From the NCBI GenBank assembly GCA_035624355.1, contig DASPRQ010000025.1:8162-72161 (forward strand): 64,000 bases of DNA. Direction: 5' to 3'. Shown here one piece after another: positions 1 to 7,812 of this stretch (positions are counted from its first letter, which is position 1; every line of letters begins with the position of its first letter). The stretch is from Usitatibacter sp035624355. Lineage in GTDB: Bacteria > Pseudomonadota > Gammaproteobacteria > Burkholderiales > Usitatibacteraceae. The notes beneath the pieces were generated by a model, which did no database searches, was not told where the DNA came from, and worked only from the letters and a program-made list of their open reading frames with translations. Made by a program: the position numbers and the translations under genes.

Positions 1-421
1 CCATGGTCATGCCCCGGTCGACGGCCTTGCACATGTCGTAGATCGTGAGCAGGCCCACCTGGACCGCGGCGAGCGCCTCCATCTCCACGCCGGTGCGCGC
101 CGTGCACTCCACGGTGGCCCGGCATTCCACGGCGCTCGCCGCCTCGTCGAGCGCGAAATCCACCGCGACGGAGGTGAGCGCGACCGGGTGGCACAACGGC
201 ACGAGCTCCGAGGTGCGCTTCGCGGCCTGGATCGCCGCCACCCGGGCCACGCCGAGCACGTCGCCCTTGCGCGCGCCGCCTTCCCGGACCAGGGCGAGCG
301 TGGCCGGAAGCATGCGGATGCGCCCCGCGGCCACGGCCACCCGGTGGGTCTCGGGCTTGGCGGCCACGTCGACCATCCGGGCGGAACCTCGCTCGTCGAA
401 ATGGGTCAGTTTTTCCGTCAT
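1..421 (-). CDS. moaC: Cyclic pyranopterin monophosphate synthase MoaC (3' end cut by window edge)
   Basis: MoaC works with MoaA in the first step of molybdenum cofactor synthesis, converting 3',8-cyclo-GTP to cyclic pyranopterin monophosphate in the cytoplasm. The reading frame starts at an ATG (419-421) and gives MTEKLTHFDERG, then the family motifs MVDV, the ligand-binding LCHP around residue 75, and near the edge DMCKAVDRGM, which contains the Asp and Lys needed for activity. About 140 of the usual 160 residues are present and the rest lies beyond base 1. It is transcribed divergently from the M48 protease gene, with about 80 bases between the two starts. Identification is firm; only the C-terminus is missing. 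Confidence 0.95.
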   Translation of the reverse strand, partial: MTEKLTHFDERGSARMVDVAAKPETHRVAVAAGRIRMLPATLALVREGGARKGDVLGVARVAAIQAAKRTSELVPLCHPVALTSVAVDFALDEAASAVECRATVECTARTGVEMEALAAVQVGLLTIYDMCKAVDRGMTM

Positions 422-500
422 AATCATCCTTCCGCCATGCCCCGCAGGCCGCCCCGGGCCCGGACCCCATGGTAGCAGTTCGCACCGAACGCCCGACCGA

Positions 501-1967
501 GTGAGACTCCGCGCCGTCATCGCCCTCGCCCTCGCGGCCTGCATCGCCACGCCGGCGCTTCCGCAGGGGCTGCCCGACCTGGGCGACGTTTCCTCCGCCG
601 CGCTCTCGGACGCGCAGGAGAAGACGATCGGCGACCGCATCATGCGCGACATACGGTCCGATCCCGCCTACGTCGACGACCCGGAGATCTCCGACTACAT
701 CAACTGGCTCGGCAACCGGCTGCTGCTCGCCGCCGACGGCCCGAGGCGCACCATCGACTTCTTCGTGGTCCGCGACGACACGATCAACGCCTTCGCCCTG
801 CCGGGCGGCCACATCGGCGTGAACAGCGGCCTCGTCCTGCTCACCCAGAACGAGTCCGAGCTCGCCGGCGTGGTGGGCCACGAGATCGGCCACATCCTCC
901 AGCGCCACCAGGCGCGCTCGATACAGGAGCAGCGCGGCTCGCAGTTCACGTCGCTCGCCGCGCTCGCGCTCGCCCTCCTCGCCGCGCGCAGCGGCAGCAG
1001 CCAGGCGGGGCAGGTGACCGAGGCCGCGGTCGCCTCGGCGGGGGCGCTCACGATGTCGACCCAGCTCTCCTACAGCCGCGAGCACGAGCGCGAGGCCGAC
1101 CGCGTGGGACTCGGCCTCCTCGATCGCGCGGGCTTCTCCCCGCGGGCGATGGTCACCTTCTTCCAGCGCATGCTGCAGGCGAACCGCGTGAACGAGTTCA
1201 AGGGCGCCCCCGCGTACCTGCAGAACCACCCGCTCACGGTCGAGCGCATCGCGGACATGCAGGACCGCGTCGAGAGCATGCCCCCGCGCATCGTGTCCGA
1301 CTCGACGGAGTACGGCATCGCGCGCGCGAAGCTGCGCGCCGAGGCGGGCTCTCCGAGCGAGGCGGTCGCCTTCTTCCGCGGCGCGCTCGTCGGCAAGACG
1401 GTCGTGCGCCCGCGCGACGACGTGTACGGCCTGGCGCTCGCCCTGCGCCGGGAGCGCAGCTTCGACGCGGCGTGGAAGACGCTCGCGCCCCTTCGCGCGG
1501 GGGGCAATCCCCACCCGGCGTACGAGCTCCTCGCGGGCGAGATCAAGGCCGACATGGGCCAGACCGACGCGGCGCTCGCCATCTACCGCGCGGCGCTCCA
1601 GGACCACCCCGACTACCGCGCGCTCATCTACGCCTACCTCGACCTGCTCGAGCAGGCCGGACACCCCCGGGAGGTCCTCGCCGACGTGGAGAAGCGCCTG
1701 CGCTCCCTGCCCGACGACCCGCGCCTCTACGAGATCCAGGCGCGCGCCTGCGAGGCCGTCGGCAACTTCCTCGGGCAGCACCGCGCCCAGGCCGAGGCGC
1801 TGTACCGGCGCGACCACCTCGCCGCGGCCGTCGACCAGCTCGAGATCGCCCTCAAGGCGAAGGGAAGCGATTTCTACGGGCTGTCGAGCGCGGAGGCGCG
1901 CCTGCGCGAGATGCGCGCGCTGCTCGACAACCAACGCGCCGCGGAAAAGGCGCTCAAGATCAGCTGA
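501..1967 (+). CDS. BepA-like periplasmic M48 metalloprotease with C-terminal TPR region
   Basis: A zinc metalloprotease of family M48 of the BepA/YfgC type, which in enterobacteria acts in the periplasm on outer-membrane protein assembly. The GTG at 501 is preferred because it begins a clear signal peptide (MRLRAVIALALAACIATPALPQ); the frame stays open further upstream but that part overlaps moaC. The zinc motif HEIGH is at residues 127-131 and the third ligand lies in EREAD near residue 198. After residue 270 the chain becomes helical repeats with a TPR look (AYELLAGEIKADMGQTDAAL). At 488 residues it matches E. coli BepA in length and domain order. Its stop shares bases with the soxX start (TGATG). 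Confidence 0.85.
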   Translation: MRLRAVIALALAACIATPALPQGLPDLGDVSSAALSDAQEKTIGDRIMRDIRSDPAYVDDPEISDYINWLGNRLLLAADGPRRTIDFFVVRDDTINAFALPGGHIGVNSGLVLLTQNESELAGVVGHEIGHILQRHQARSIQEQRGSQFTSLAALALALLAARSGSSQAGQVTEAAVASAGALTMSTQLSYSREHEREADRVGLGLLDRAGFSPRAMVTFFQRMLQANRVNEFKGAPAYLQNHPLTVERIADMQDRVESMPPRIVSDSTEYGIARAKLRAEAGSPSEAVAFFRGALVGKTVVRPRDDVYGLALALRRERSFDAAWKTLAPLRAGGNPHPAYELLAGEIKADMGQTDAALAIYRAALQDHPDYRALIYAYLDLLEQAGHPREVLADVEKRLRSLPDDPRLYEIQARACEAVGNFLGQHRAQAEALYRRDHLAAAVDQLEIALKAKGSDFYGLSSAEARLREMRALLDNQRAAEKALKIS

Positions 1968-2305
1968 TGCGCGGCGCCCTGCTCGCCGCCATCGCGTGCG
2001 CCGCGGTCCTTCCCGCGGCCGCGCAGCCGCCGAGCGGCGCCGAACTCTTCGCCCGGCCCGACAAGGGGCACTGCCTCGCCTGCCACCAGGTGCCGGCGGG
2101 CGCGGGGCCGTCGAACCGCTCCGACCTCGGCCCGCGCCTCGAAGGAGCGCGCATGCGCGCCCTGGGCCGCGAGGCGCTGCGCCGCATCCTCTTCGACCCC
2201 ACGGCGGCCAATCCCGACACCGTGATGCCCCCCTACGGCCGGCATCGCATCCTCGACAGCGCGGAGATCGACCGCATCGTGGAGTACCTCTATGCGCTTC
2301 CGTGA
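1967..2305 (+). CDS. soxX: Sulfur oxidation c-type cytochrome SoxX
   Basis: Small monohaem cytochrome c, the X subunit of SoxXA, which attaches reduced sulfur to the SoxY carrier in the periplasm. The 112-residue product has a signal peptide (MRGALLAAIACAAVLPAAAQ), one haem-binding CLACH near residue 33, and the typical SoxX stretch NPDTVMPPYG, whose Met is the expected axial ligand. Its start overlaps the stop of the protease gene and its end overlaps soxA by 14 bases, so the three genes look co-transcribed and coupled. No soxYZ, soxB or soxCD gene is in the window. Assignment to SoxX rather than a generic cytochrome rests on the Met motif and on soxA next to it. Confidence 0.85.
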   Translation: MRGALLAAIACAAVLPAAAQPPSGAELFARPDKGHCLACHQVPAGAGPSNRSDLGPRLEGARMRALGREALRRILFDPTAANPDTVMPPYGRHRILDSAEIDRIVEYLYALP

Positions 2306-3119
2306 CGCGTGCCGCCTGGCGATCGCCGCCTGGGCGATCGCCGCGCTGCCGGCCCCTGCCGCCTCGCCCGCGGAGGTGAAGGCCGAGATCGAGGCGCGGC
2401 TGCGCTCGCAGCTCCCGGAGCTCGAGCCCGGGGACTACGCGCTGGGCCCGGCTGCCTTCGACCCCGAGCTGCGCGCGCTCGCCGATGCGAACGGCGATGG
2501 CGCGAAGGCGGTCGTCGCGCGCGGAGCCGCCCTCTGGAGGCGCCGGTTCCGCGACGGCCGCTCGCTCGCCTCGTGCTTCCCGAACGGGGGCCGGCGCGTG
2601 GCGGTGGCCTATCCCCAGTACCACCCGCACCTCAAGCGGGTCTTCACGCTCGAGATGGCGGTGAACCAGTGCCTCAAGGCCCACAAGGAGCCGCTGCTCG
2701 ACAACGCCGATCCCGCGACCATGGGCGCGATCACCGCCTACGTGCGCAGCCTCTCCGACGGCTATCGGATCCACGTGCGCGTGCCCATGGCCGCGGAGCG
2801 CTTCTTCGAGCAGGGGCGGCGGATGTACTTCGCGCGCATGGGACAGCGCAACTTCGCTTGCGCCTCGTGCCACCTGCAGGGCGCGGGCAAGCGCTACGCG
2901 GGCGCGCCGCTCGCGCCCGCGATCGGCCAGGCCGCCCGCTGGCCCTACATCCGCGCCGGCGAGGCGGTGACGCTGCAGGCGCAGATCCGCGAGTGCCTCG
3001 AGCGCATGGGCGCCGCTCCCTTTCCCGCAGGTTCCGAGGAGCTGAACGACCTCGAGTATTTCCTCACGTACCTGTCCAACGGCCTGAAGTTGCGCGCGAA
3101 CGCCTGGCGCGGGCCGTGA
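2292..3119 (+). CDS. soxA: Sulfur oxidation c-type cytochrome SoxA, single-haem form
   Basis: Catalytic subunit of SoxXA. The 275-residue protein starts with a signal peptide (MRFRDACRLAIAAWAIAALPAPAAS). The active-site haem motif CASCH is at residues 190-194, and the Cys at about 235 in IRECLERM is in the place of the family's haem-ligating, persulfide-bearing Cys. The N-terminal haem site of dihaem SoxA is absent: the corresponding segment reads ASCFPNGG, without CxxCH. A second Cys follows in MAVNQC, and in monohaem members such a pair can form a disulfide. ORF overlap with soxX supports a SoxXA complex. After the stop there are 10 bases and then the convergent end of the next gene. Confidence 0.88.
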   Translation: MRFRDACRLAIAAWAIAALPAPAASPAEVKAEIEARLRSQLPELEPGDYALGPAAFDPELRALADANGDGAKAVVARGAALWRRRFRDGRSLASCFPNGGRRVAVAYPQYHPHLKRVFTLEMAVNQCLKAHKEPLLDNADPATMGAITAYVRSLSDGYRIHVRVPMAAERFFEQGRRMYFARMGQRNFACASCHLQGAGKRYAGAPLAPAIGQAARWPYIRAGEAVTLQAQIRECLERMGAAPFPAGSEELNDLEYFLTYLSNGLKLRANAWRGP

Positions 3120-3129
3120 GGAGCCTCCG

Positions 3130-6100
3130 CTAGGAGGAGCCCGGCGCCGCGCAGATCCCGCCGTGGGGACGGGACGCGCCGGGCGGGGTGTTCGCCACCG
3201 CGTAGAGGTAGCGCAGGGCGATGGGCGCGGTGCCCGGCGAGAGCCAGTCGTGCGTCCCCAGGTCGAAGTAGCGGTTCGCCTCCGCGATCCGGTCGCGGCA
3301 GACCAGCCCCGCCACGGTGGCGATGAACGCGTATTCCGTCGCGGGTCCGTGAGTGCCGCGCCGGGCCTCCAGGACCGCAGCCCCGGCGGCGCTCATCGCG
3401 TCCGGATCGCGCGCGGCCACCGCCGAGAACAGGTCGAGCCAGCGGCGGTCCGCCTCCGGGAGCTTGCGCCCGCAAGCGGACGTCGCGAGGTGGCTCCACA
3501 CCTCGAGGGCCGCCGCCTTGCCCAGGTGCGGATTGATCACCTCGGCCATCGTGACGAGCGAGGGCAGCAGCCGTTCGAAGGTCACCTGCGCCGGGCAGCT
3601 CGCGGCCCACAGCGCGATCAGGCGCGCGGCGTGCTCGCGGGCATCGGACGCCGGGGCCGCGCCCGGAGCGAAGGCGGGATTCTCGAGGAGGTCGTGGAAG
3701 AACCACGCGTCGGACGTGGCCCGGTCGGAGGCGGCCCAGAAGAGCGAGGGGACGCGCCGGTCCGAAGGGTGGACCGTGCCGTCGAACATCTCGAGCAGCG
3801 GCACGGCCGCCACCTGCAGGCTCGTGAGGTCCTCCACGCGCTCCTGGGTGAAGCGCGTCCTCGAGGTGCGCTGCTCGAGCAGCGGCCGGTAGTCGGAGTT
3901 GGCCGGCACCCCCATCGCGCGATACAGCGCGAGCACCGACGCCGCCGAGCCCACCGAGCGGCGCGCGAGCACGGCCCGGTCGGTGATCTTGAGCCTCTCG
4001 AGCAACGGCGCCATGGCGGGCCAGGCGAGCACCCGGTCGTCGATCGCGCCGACGGGCCCGCCCTTGCGGGCGATGAGGATGATGTCCGAGTCGATGGAGG
4101 AATACACCACGAAGTGCGGGAACGTCTTCGCCACCGCGTTGAAGATCGAGGCGAGGGCGACGGGGTCCATCTCGTAGGTGTGCAGCCACTGGGAGAGCAC
4201 GCCGCCCTCGTTGAGGGACGCCGAGAGCCTGCGGTAGAACTCCTCGGTGAAGAGCGAGGCGACGCCGCTCACCCACGGGTTCGACGGCTCCGAGACGATG
4301 ATGTCGTAGCGGCGCTTGCTGCGCGCGAAGTACGACTTCGCGTCGTCGATCACCACGTGGCTGCGCGGATCGGAGAATGCGCGCTGCACGATCGGCAGGA
4401 ACTTCCGCGCGCCCTCCACCATCGCCGGCTCGATCTCCACGGTGTCCACGCGCTCGATGTTCGGGGAGCGCAGCATCACGTCGGTGGACATGCCCGAGCC
4501 GAACCCGATGAGCGCCGCGGTCTTCGCCTGCGGGTCGTGCGCGAGCGGCATGAGCGAGAGCATCGCCATGGTGAGCTCGTCCGGGGTGGGCGTGCGCCCG
4601 TCCACCTGGATCGCCGCGTCGGTCTTGCCGTTGGTGCGGATCGCCATGAAGCCCGCGTCGCTCAGGACGTCGACGGTGGCCGTCTTCCCGTCCCGGTGGA
4701 ACGCGACCTGCGTCCTCTCGGCGAGCCGCGCCTCTCCCGAGCGGAACACGCCCGAGGCGGCCCGCCGCGCGTCGATGGGAAAGGCGATCGCGATCGCGAG
4801 CAGCGCCGCGACGCCCGCCGGGATCGCCCACGCCGACGCGCCGCGGCCGCCGGCTGCCGCGCGGCGCGAGGCGATCAGCACCACGCCCAGCCCGACGTCG
4901 ATCGCCGCGCCCGTGAGCAGCGCTCCGCGCAAGCCCAGCGTGGTCATGAGGACGTGCACCGCGAGCACGACGCCCGCGATCGAGCCGAGCGTGTTGACCG
5001 AGTAGACGAGGCCGATCGCCCGCTCGCCGGCGCTCGAGCGCAGCAGCCGATAGGTGATGAGCGGCAGCGTCATGCCGGCGCAGAACGTGGCCGGCAGCAT
5101 CACGAGGAGCGCGATTCCCGTCGAGCCCAGGTTGAAGAGCACGAAGCCGCCGCCGTTGCGCGCGACCGACGAGAGCAGCCACGCCATGAAGTCGAAGGAG
5201 CCGTTGTAGATGGGCAGCGTCGCGGCGGCGGCCACGCCCATCACCACCTGGACCACGCCGAGGAACCTCACGGGGTCGCCGATCGCGTCCACGCGCTGCC
5301 GGATCCAGCGCCCGCCGAGCGCGAGGCCCAGGATGAAGCTCGCGAGCATGAGCTCGAAGGAATAGGTCGAGGCGCCGAGCACGAGGCTCAGCATCCGGAT
5401 CCAGACGATCTCGTAGACGAACGAGGAAAGCCCGGTGAGCAGCGCCGTGGCGAGGAGCAGCCTGAGGAGCCGCGAGCCCGCCTCCGCGCCGCGCCCGTCC
5501 TCGGCCGCGCCTTCCTCCATGCGAGCGACCGCGAAGGGCGGCGGCGTCACGCGCGCGAGCGCCATCGCGCCGGCGGCGAGCGCGATGTTGGCCGTCCCCG
5601 CGAAGGCGAGCGTGCCGGGCAGCCCGAACGCCGGGATCAGCACGAAGACCGAGGCGAGCACCCCGATCACCGCGCCGAAGCTGTTCACGAAATAGAGCAT
5701 CGCCACGTGGTGCCCCGGCGCCGACGGATCGAGGCGCAGCACCGCCGAGCTCACCAGCGGGAAGGTCGCCCCGATCAGCACCGACTGCGGCAGCAGCATG
5801 AGGGCCGAGAGCAGCCACTGGGTCGCGCAGAACGAGTGCTCGGCCGAGCACGTGGCGGGAAGCAGGCTCGCGTAGCCCCACTGCGTCACGGCGACGAACA
5901 GGGGATGGAACACGAGCGCCATGAGCCCCACCGCGAGCTCAACGGCCGCGTACCAGCGAAGCGGGTTGGCGATCCGGCGCGCGAGTCGCGCGCAGATCCA
6001 CGCGCCCAGGGCGAGACCGCCGATGAACACCACGAGCACGACGGTCTGCGCATACGCCGAGTGCCCGAGGAAGAGCTGGAGGTAGTGGGTCCAGACCGAC

Positions 6101-6168
6101 TCGTAGATGAGCCCGCCGAAGCCCGACACCATGAACAGCCCGAAGATCAGCTCGATCCTGCGATTCAT
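3130..6168 (-). CDS. Multi-pass membrane protein with spermidine-synthase-like domain
   Basis: A 1012-residue protein of the fused membrane/spermine-spermidine synthase type. The first ~480 residues hold many hydrophobic segments in two transporter-like blocks, beginning at LIFGLFMVSGFGGLIYESVW. Around residues 530-720 lies a Rossmann aminopropyltransferase or methyltransferase-like fold: IGFGSGMSTDV, then DTVEIEPAMVEGARKFLP, then DIIVSEPSNPWVSG. The last ~290 residues are soluble and not assigned. The lack of a polyamine pathway context and the large size argue against a simple spermidine synthase; the substrate is unknown. The ATG at 6168 lies 10 bases after the TfpX/TfpZ-like gene, so the two are probably co-transcribed behind the pilin. 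Confidence 0.75.
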   Translation of the reverse strand: MNRRIELIFGLFMVSGFGGLIYESVWTHYLQLFLGHSAYAQTVVLVVFIGGLALGAWICARLARRIANPLRWYAAVELAVGLMALVFHPLFVAVTQWGYASLLPATCSAEHSFCATQWLLSALMLLPQSVLIGATFPLVSSAVLRLDPSAPGHHVAMLYFVNSFGAVIGVLASVFVLIPAFGLPGTLAFAGTANIALAAGAMALARVTPPPFAVARMEEGAAEDGRGAEAGSRLLRLLLATALLTGLSSFVYEIVWIRMLSLVLGASTYSFELMLASFILGLALGGRWIRQRVDAIGDPVRFLGVVQVVMGVAAAATLPIYNGSFDFMAWLLSSVARNGGGFVLFNLGSTGIALLVMLPATFCAGMTLPLITYRLLRSSAGERAIGLVYSVNTLGSIAGVVLAVHVLMTTLGLRGALLTGAAIDVGLGVVLIASRRAAAGGRGASAWAIPAGVAALLAIAIAFPIDARRAASGVFRSGEARLAERTQVAFHRDGKTATVDVLSDAGFMAIRTNGKTDAAIQVDGRTPTPDELTMAMLSLMPLAHDPQAKTAALIGFGSGMSTDVMLRSPNIERVDTVEIEPAMVEGARKFLPIVQRAFSDPRSHVVIDDAKSYFARSKRRYDIIVSEPSNPWVSGVASLFTEEFYRRLSASLNEGGVLSQWLHTYEMDPVALASIFNAVAKTFPHFVVYSSIDSDIILIARKGGPVGAIDDRVLAWPAMAPLLERLKITDRAVLARRSVGSAASVLALYRAMGVPANSDYRPLLEQRTSRTRFTQERVEDLTSLQVAAVPLLEMFDGTVHPSDRRVPSLFWAASDRATSDAWFFHDLLENPAFAPGAAPASDAREHAARLIALWAASCPAQVTFERLLPSLVTMAEVINPHLGKAAALEVWSHLATSACGRKLPEADRRWLDLFSAVAARDPDAMSAAGAAVLEARRGTHGPATEYAFIATVAGLVCRDRIAEANRYFDLGTHDWLSPGTAPIALRYLYAVANTPPGASRPHGGICAAPGSS

Positions 6169-6178
6169 TGCGCTCCCC

Positions 6179-6940
6179 TCAGTACGTCCACGGCCTGAAC
6201 GCGAAGGTGCCCAGGAAATCGCCGTTCGACCGGTCCACCAGCGCGGCGAGGTCGCGCTTGCCCGCGCGCATGGGCAGGAACCCGATCCGGTCCTCGGGTC
6301 GGTCCACCTTCGCCCCCAGCCGTCCGATGCTCGCCTCCTCGCCCGGGTTGAGGGCCTCGAGGCGGGAGAGCGGAGCGGCGTGGGCGGTGACCTGGCGTCT
6401 CACGTCGTCGTAGGGAACGAAGTATTCCGGGTACGTCTGCAGGTCGAAGCCCGCCGCCGCGGTGATCGCGATGCGCAGCTGCTCTTCCGGGTTCTTGGGC
6501 AGCCGCGCGCCCGCCAGATGCGGGCCGGTGACCGAAAGCGCGTCGAAGGGCGGCTTCGCCCTGGCGCGCTCGGCCTCGAGGACCTGGTTCGCCCGCACGA
6601 GCTCGAAGCGGTCCTCCACGAACACGATCCACACGGGGCGCGACACGTAGAGCACGTACGCGCCATAGCAGAGCGCGGCGATCTGAAGGACGGCGATGGT
6701 CGCGAGGTCGAACTTGAGCCCCTTCTTGCCGGGCACGAAGATGATCAGCGTGATGAGCGGCCCGAGGGTCACGTCGACGAACACGATGAGCAGGAAGAGC
6801 GCGCGCCCGCCCGCGGCGGCGAACAGCGCCCCAGGATACCAGGCGAAGTAGATCACCGCGAACACGACCGCGGCGATCACCGCGGTGATCGCCAGGTGCA
6901 GCGGCGCGACCTGCCAGCGGGTGATGGGCCTCTTCCCCAT
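6179..6940 (-). CDS. TfpX/TfpZ family type IV pilin accessory protein
   Basis: Accessory membrane proteins of this family are encoded next to a major type IV pilin and help its assembly or stability. The 253-residue product has three membrane segments near residues 14-36, 44-66 (FLLIVFVDVTLGPLITLIIF) and 78-98, followed by a periplasmic domain of about 150 residues. The ATG at 6940 is preceded by a strong ribosome site reading GGAGGAG. It lies directly downstream of the pilin gene and beyond that gene's terminator, so it is probably expressed by partial readthrough. Family assignment rests on the topology, the VDVTLGPL segment and the context. Confidence 0.8.
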   Translation of the reverse strand: MGKRPITRWQVAPLHLAITAVIAAVVFAVIYFAWYPGALFAAAGGRALFLLIVFVDVTLGPLITLIIFVPGKKGLKFDLATIAVLQIAALCYGAYVLYVSRPVWIVFVEDRFELVRANQVLEAERARAKPPFDALSVTGPHLAGARLPKNPEEQLRIAITAAAGFDLQTYPEYFVPYDDVRRQVTAHAAPLSRLEALNPGEEASIGRLGAKVDRPEDRIGFLPMRAGKRDLAALVDRSNGDFLGTFAFRPWTY

Positions 6941-6959
6941 CGCGGCTCCTCCGGGGGTG

Positions 6960-6988
6960 AAAAAAAGAACGGGCCGCTTGCGCGGCCC
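6960..6988 (-). terminator. Rho-independent terminator after the pilin gene
   Basis: On the minus strand, a 7-bp perfect stem (GGGCCGC/GCGGCCC, loop GCAA) is followed after GTTC by a run of seven T. It lies 22 bases past the pilin stop and before the accessory gene, so it would set pilin mRNA well above that of the downstream genes. Confidence 0.8.
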
Positions 6989-7010
6989 ATTCCCGATGCA
7001 GTTGCTGCTA

Positions 7011-7505
7011 TTACCCGCGGCAGGTCGCCGGGAGGTACTTCGGCAGGATGTTCGTGCCGCCGTTCGTCGCGTCGCAGAACCACGCGCTGATCGGGGGCGC
7101 GTTGCCGCCGCCGGCCGTGGCGCAGCCGCCCGAAGCCGTCGCGACCGCAGGAGGCGTCGCGCAACCGGCTTTGTAGCCGAGCGTCTTGTTCGCGCCCAGC
7201 TGGCCCGCGAGACCGCCGCCCGCGTCGACCGTGATGTCGCCGTTGGTGACCACCGGGGCGTTCGAGTTCGCCGTACCGGAGTCAGAGCAACCGGCGGCCG
7301 TCTGGTCGGCCGGCATGTAGCCCTTCGACTGGTAGTACTCCGCCACGCTGGTCTTGCAGACGCCCGCGGCGTTGATCAGCTCGGTGACCTTCGAACGGAC
7401 CATGTAGTCCTGGTAGGCCGGAATCGCGATGGCCGCCAGGATGCCGATGATCGCCACCACGATCATCAACTCGATGAGCGTGAAGCCCTTCTGGAAACGA
7501 TTCAT
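7011..7505 (-). CDS. pilA: Type IV major pilin (PilA/PilE type)
   Basis: Structural subunit of a type IV pilus. The ATG at 7505 is chosen over an upstream in-frame one because it gives the classical class III leader MNRFQKG followed by FTLIELMIVVAIIGILAAIA, with cleavage after Gly7 and Glu5 of the mature chain; an AAGGGAG ribosome site precedes it. The protein is 164 residues. After the N-terminal helix there are six Cys (contexts GVCK, AGCS, AGCA, GGCA, WFCD, ATCR), more than the two to four of most pilins, and a Gly/Ala-rich stretch (ASGGCATAGGGN). A sigma-54 promoter lies upstream and a terminator downstream. No pilB, pilC or pilD homologue adjoins it. Confidence 0.92.
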   Translation of the reverse strand: MNRFQKGFTLIELMIVVAIIGILAAIAIPAYQDYMVRSKVTELINAAGVCKTSVAEYYQSKGYMPADQTAAGCSDSGTANSNAPVVTNGDITVDAGGGLAGQLGANKTLGYKAGCATPPAVATASGGCATAGGGNAPPISAWFCDATNGGTNILPKYLPATCRG

Positions 7506-7812
7506 GAATGCTCCCTTCTGCAGTTGGAATGTGCGGCCCAGCAACGGCCGGCCCTTGCTATGCAACTGCCGTGCCCGGTCCGGGAAGGTGGACGGCCGGG
7601 CACCATCCTAGTCCCCCGCGCCGCCTGCGCAATTTCTCCTGCGCGATCAAGGGGCTGGCGTACCCCTGCCGCAGGCCCGCCGGCCCTCGGCCCGGCCCCG
7701 CCCGCCCGCCACGGCCGAAGGCCCCCCGGCTGACCCCGATGCGGCACAAAAGTGACGAACATTGTCAGGCCCCCCGGGCCCGCTCCGGCGCGGCCCGGCG
7801 CGGCGCCGGACC
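7506..7812. other. Pilin upstream region without genes
   Basis: This 307-base gap between the pilin start and the end of the HD-GYP gene carries the sigma-54 promoter at 7561-7576. The remainder, 7577-7812, is very GC-rich. I find no credible ORF or RNA in it, and no clear terminator for the HD-GYP gene. Activator sites for the sigma-54 promoter would be expected here but I cannot point to one. Confidence 0.5.
7561..7576 (-). promoter_or_regulatory. Sigma-54 promoter of the pilin gene
   Basis: On the minus strand the sequence reads GGGCAC-GGCAG-TTGCA, matching the -24/-12 consensus TGGCAC-N5-TTGCA at all but one position and with exact spacing. The -12 element is about 55 bases before the pilin ATG. 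RpoN with PilR control of pilA is established in other proteobacteria; use of this site here is inferred. Confidence 0.7.

Noticed and set aside
3163..6198. A 1011-codon open frame on the plus strand opposite the spermidine-synthase-like gene
   Set aside because: Its translation is low-complexity Arg/His/Glu-rich sequence, typical of antisense frames in GC-rich DNA, whereas the minus-strand frame has clear domains. Other long antisense frames (for example opposite alaS, recA and dnaE) were dropped for the same reason.
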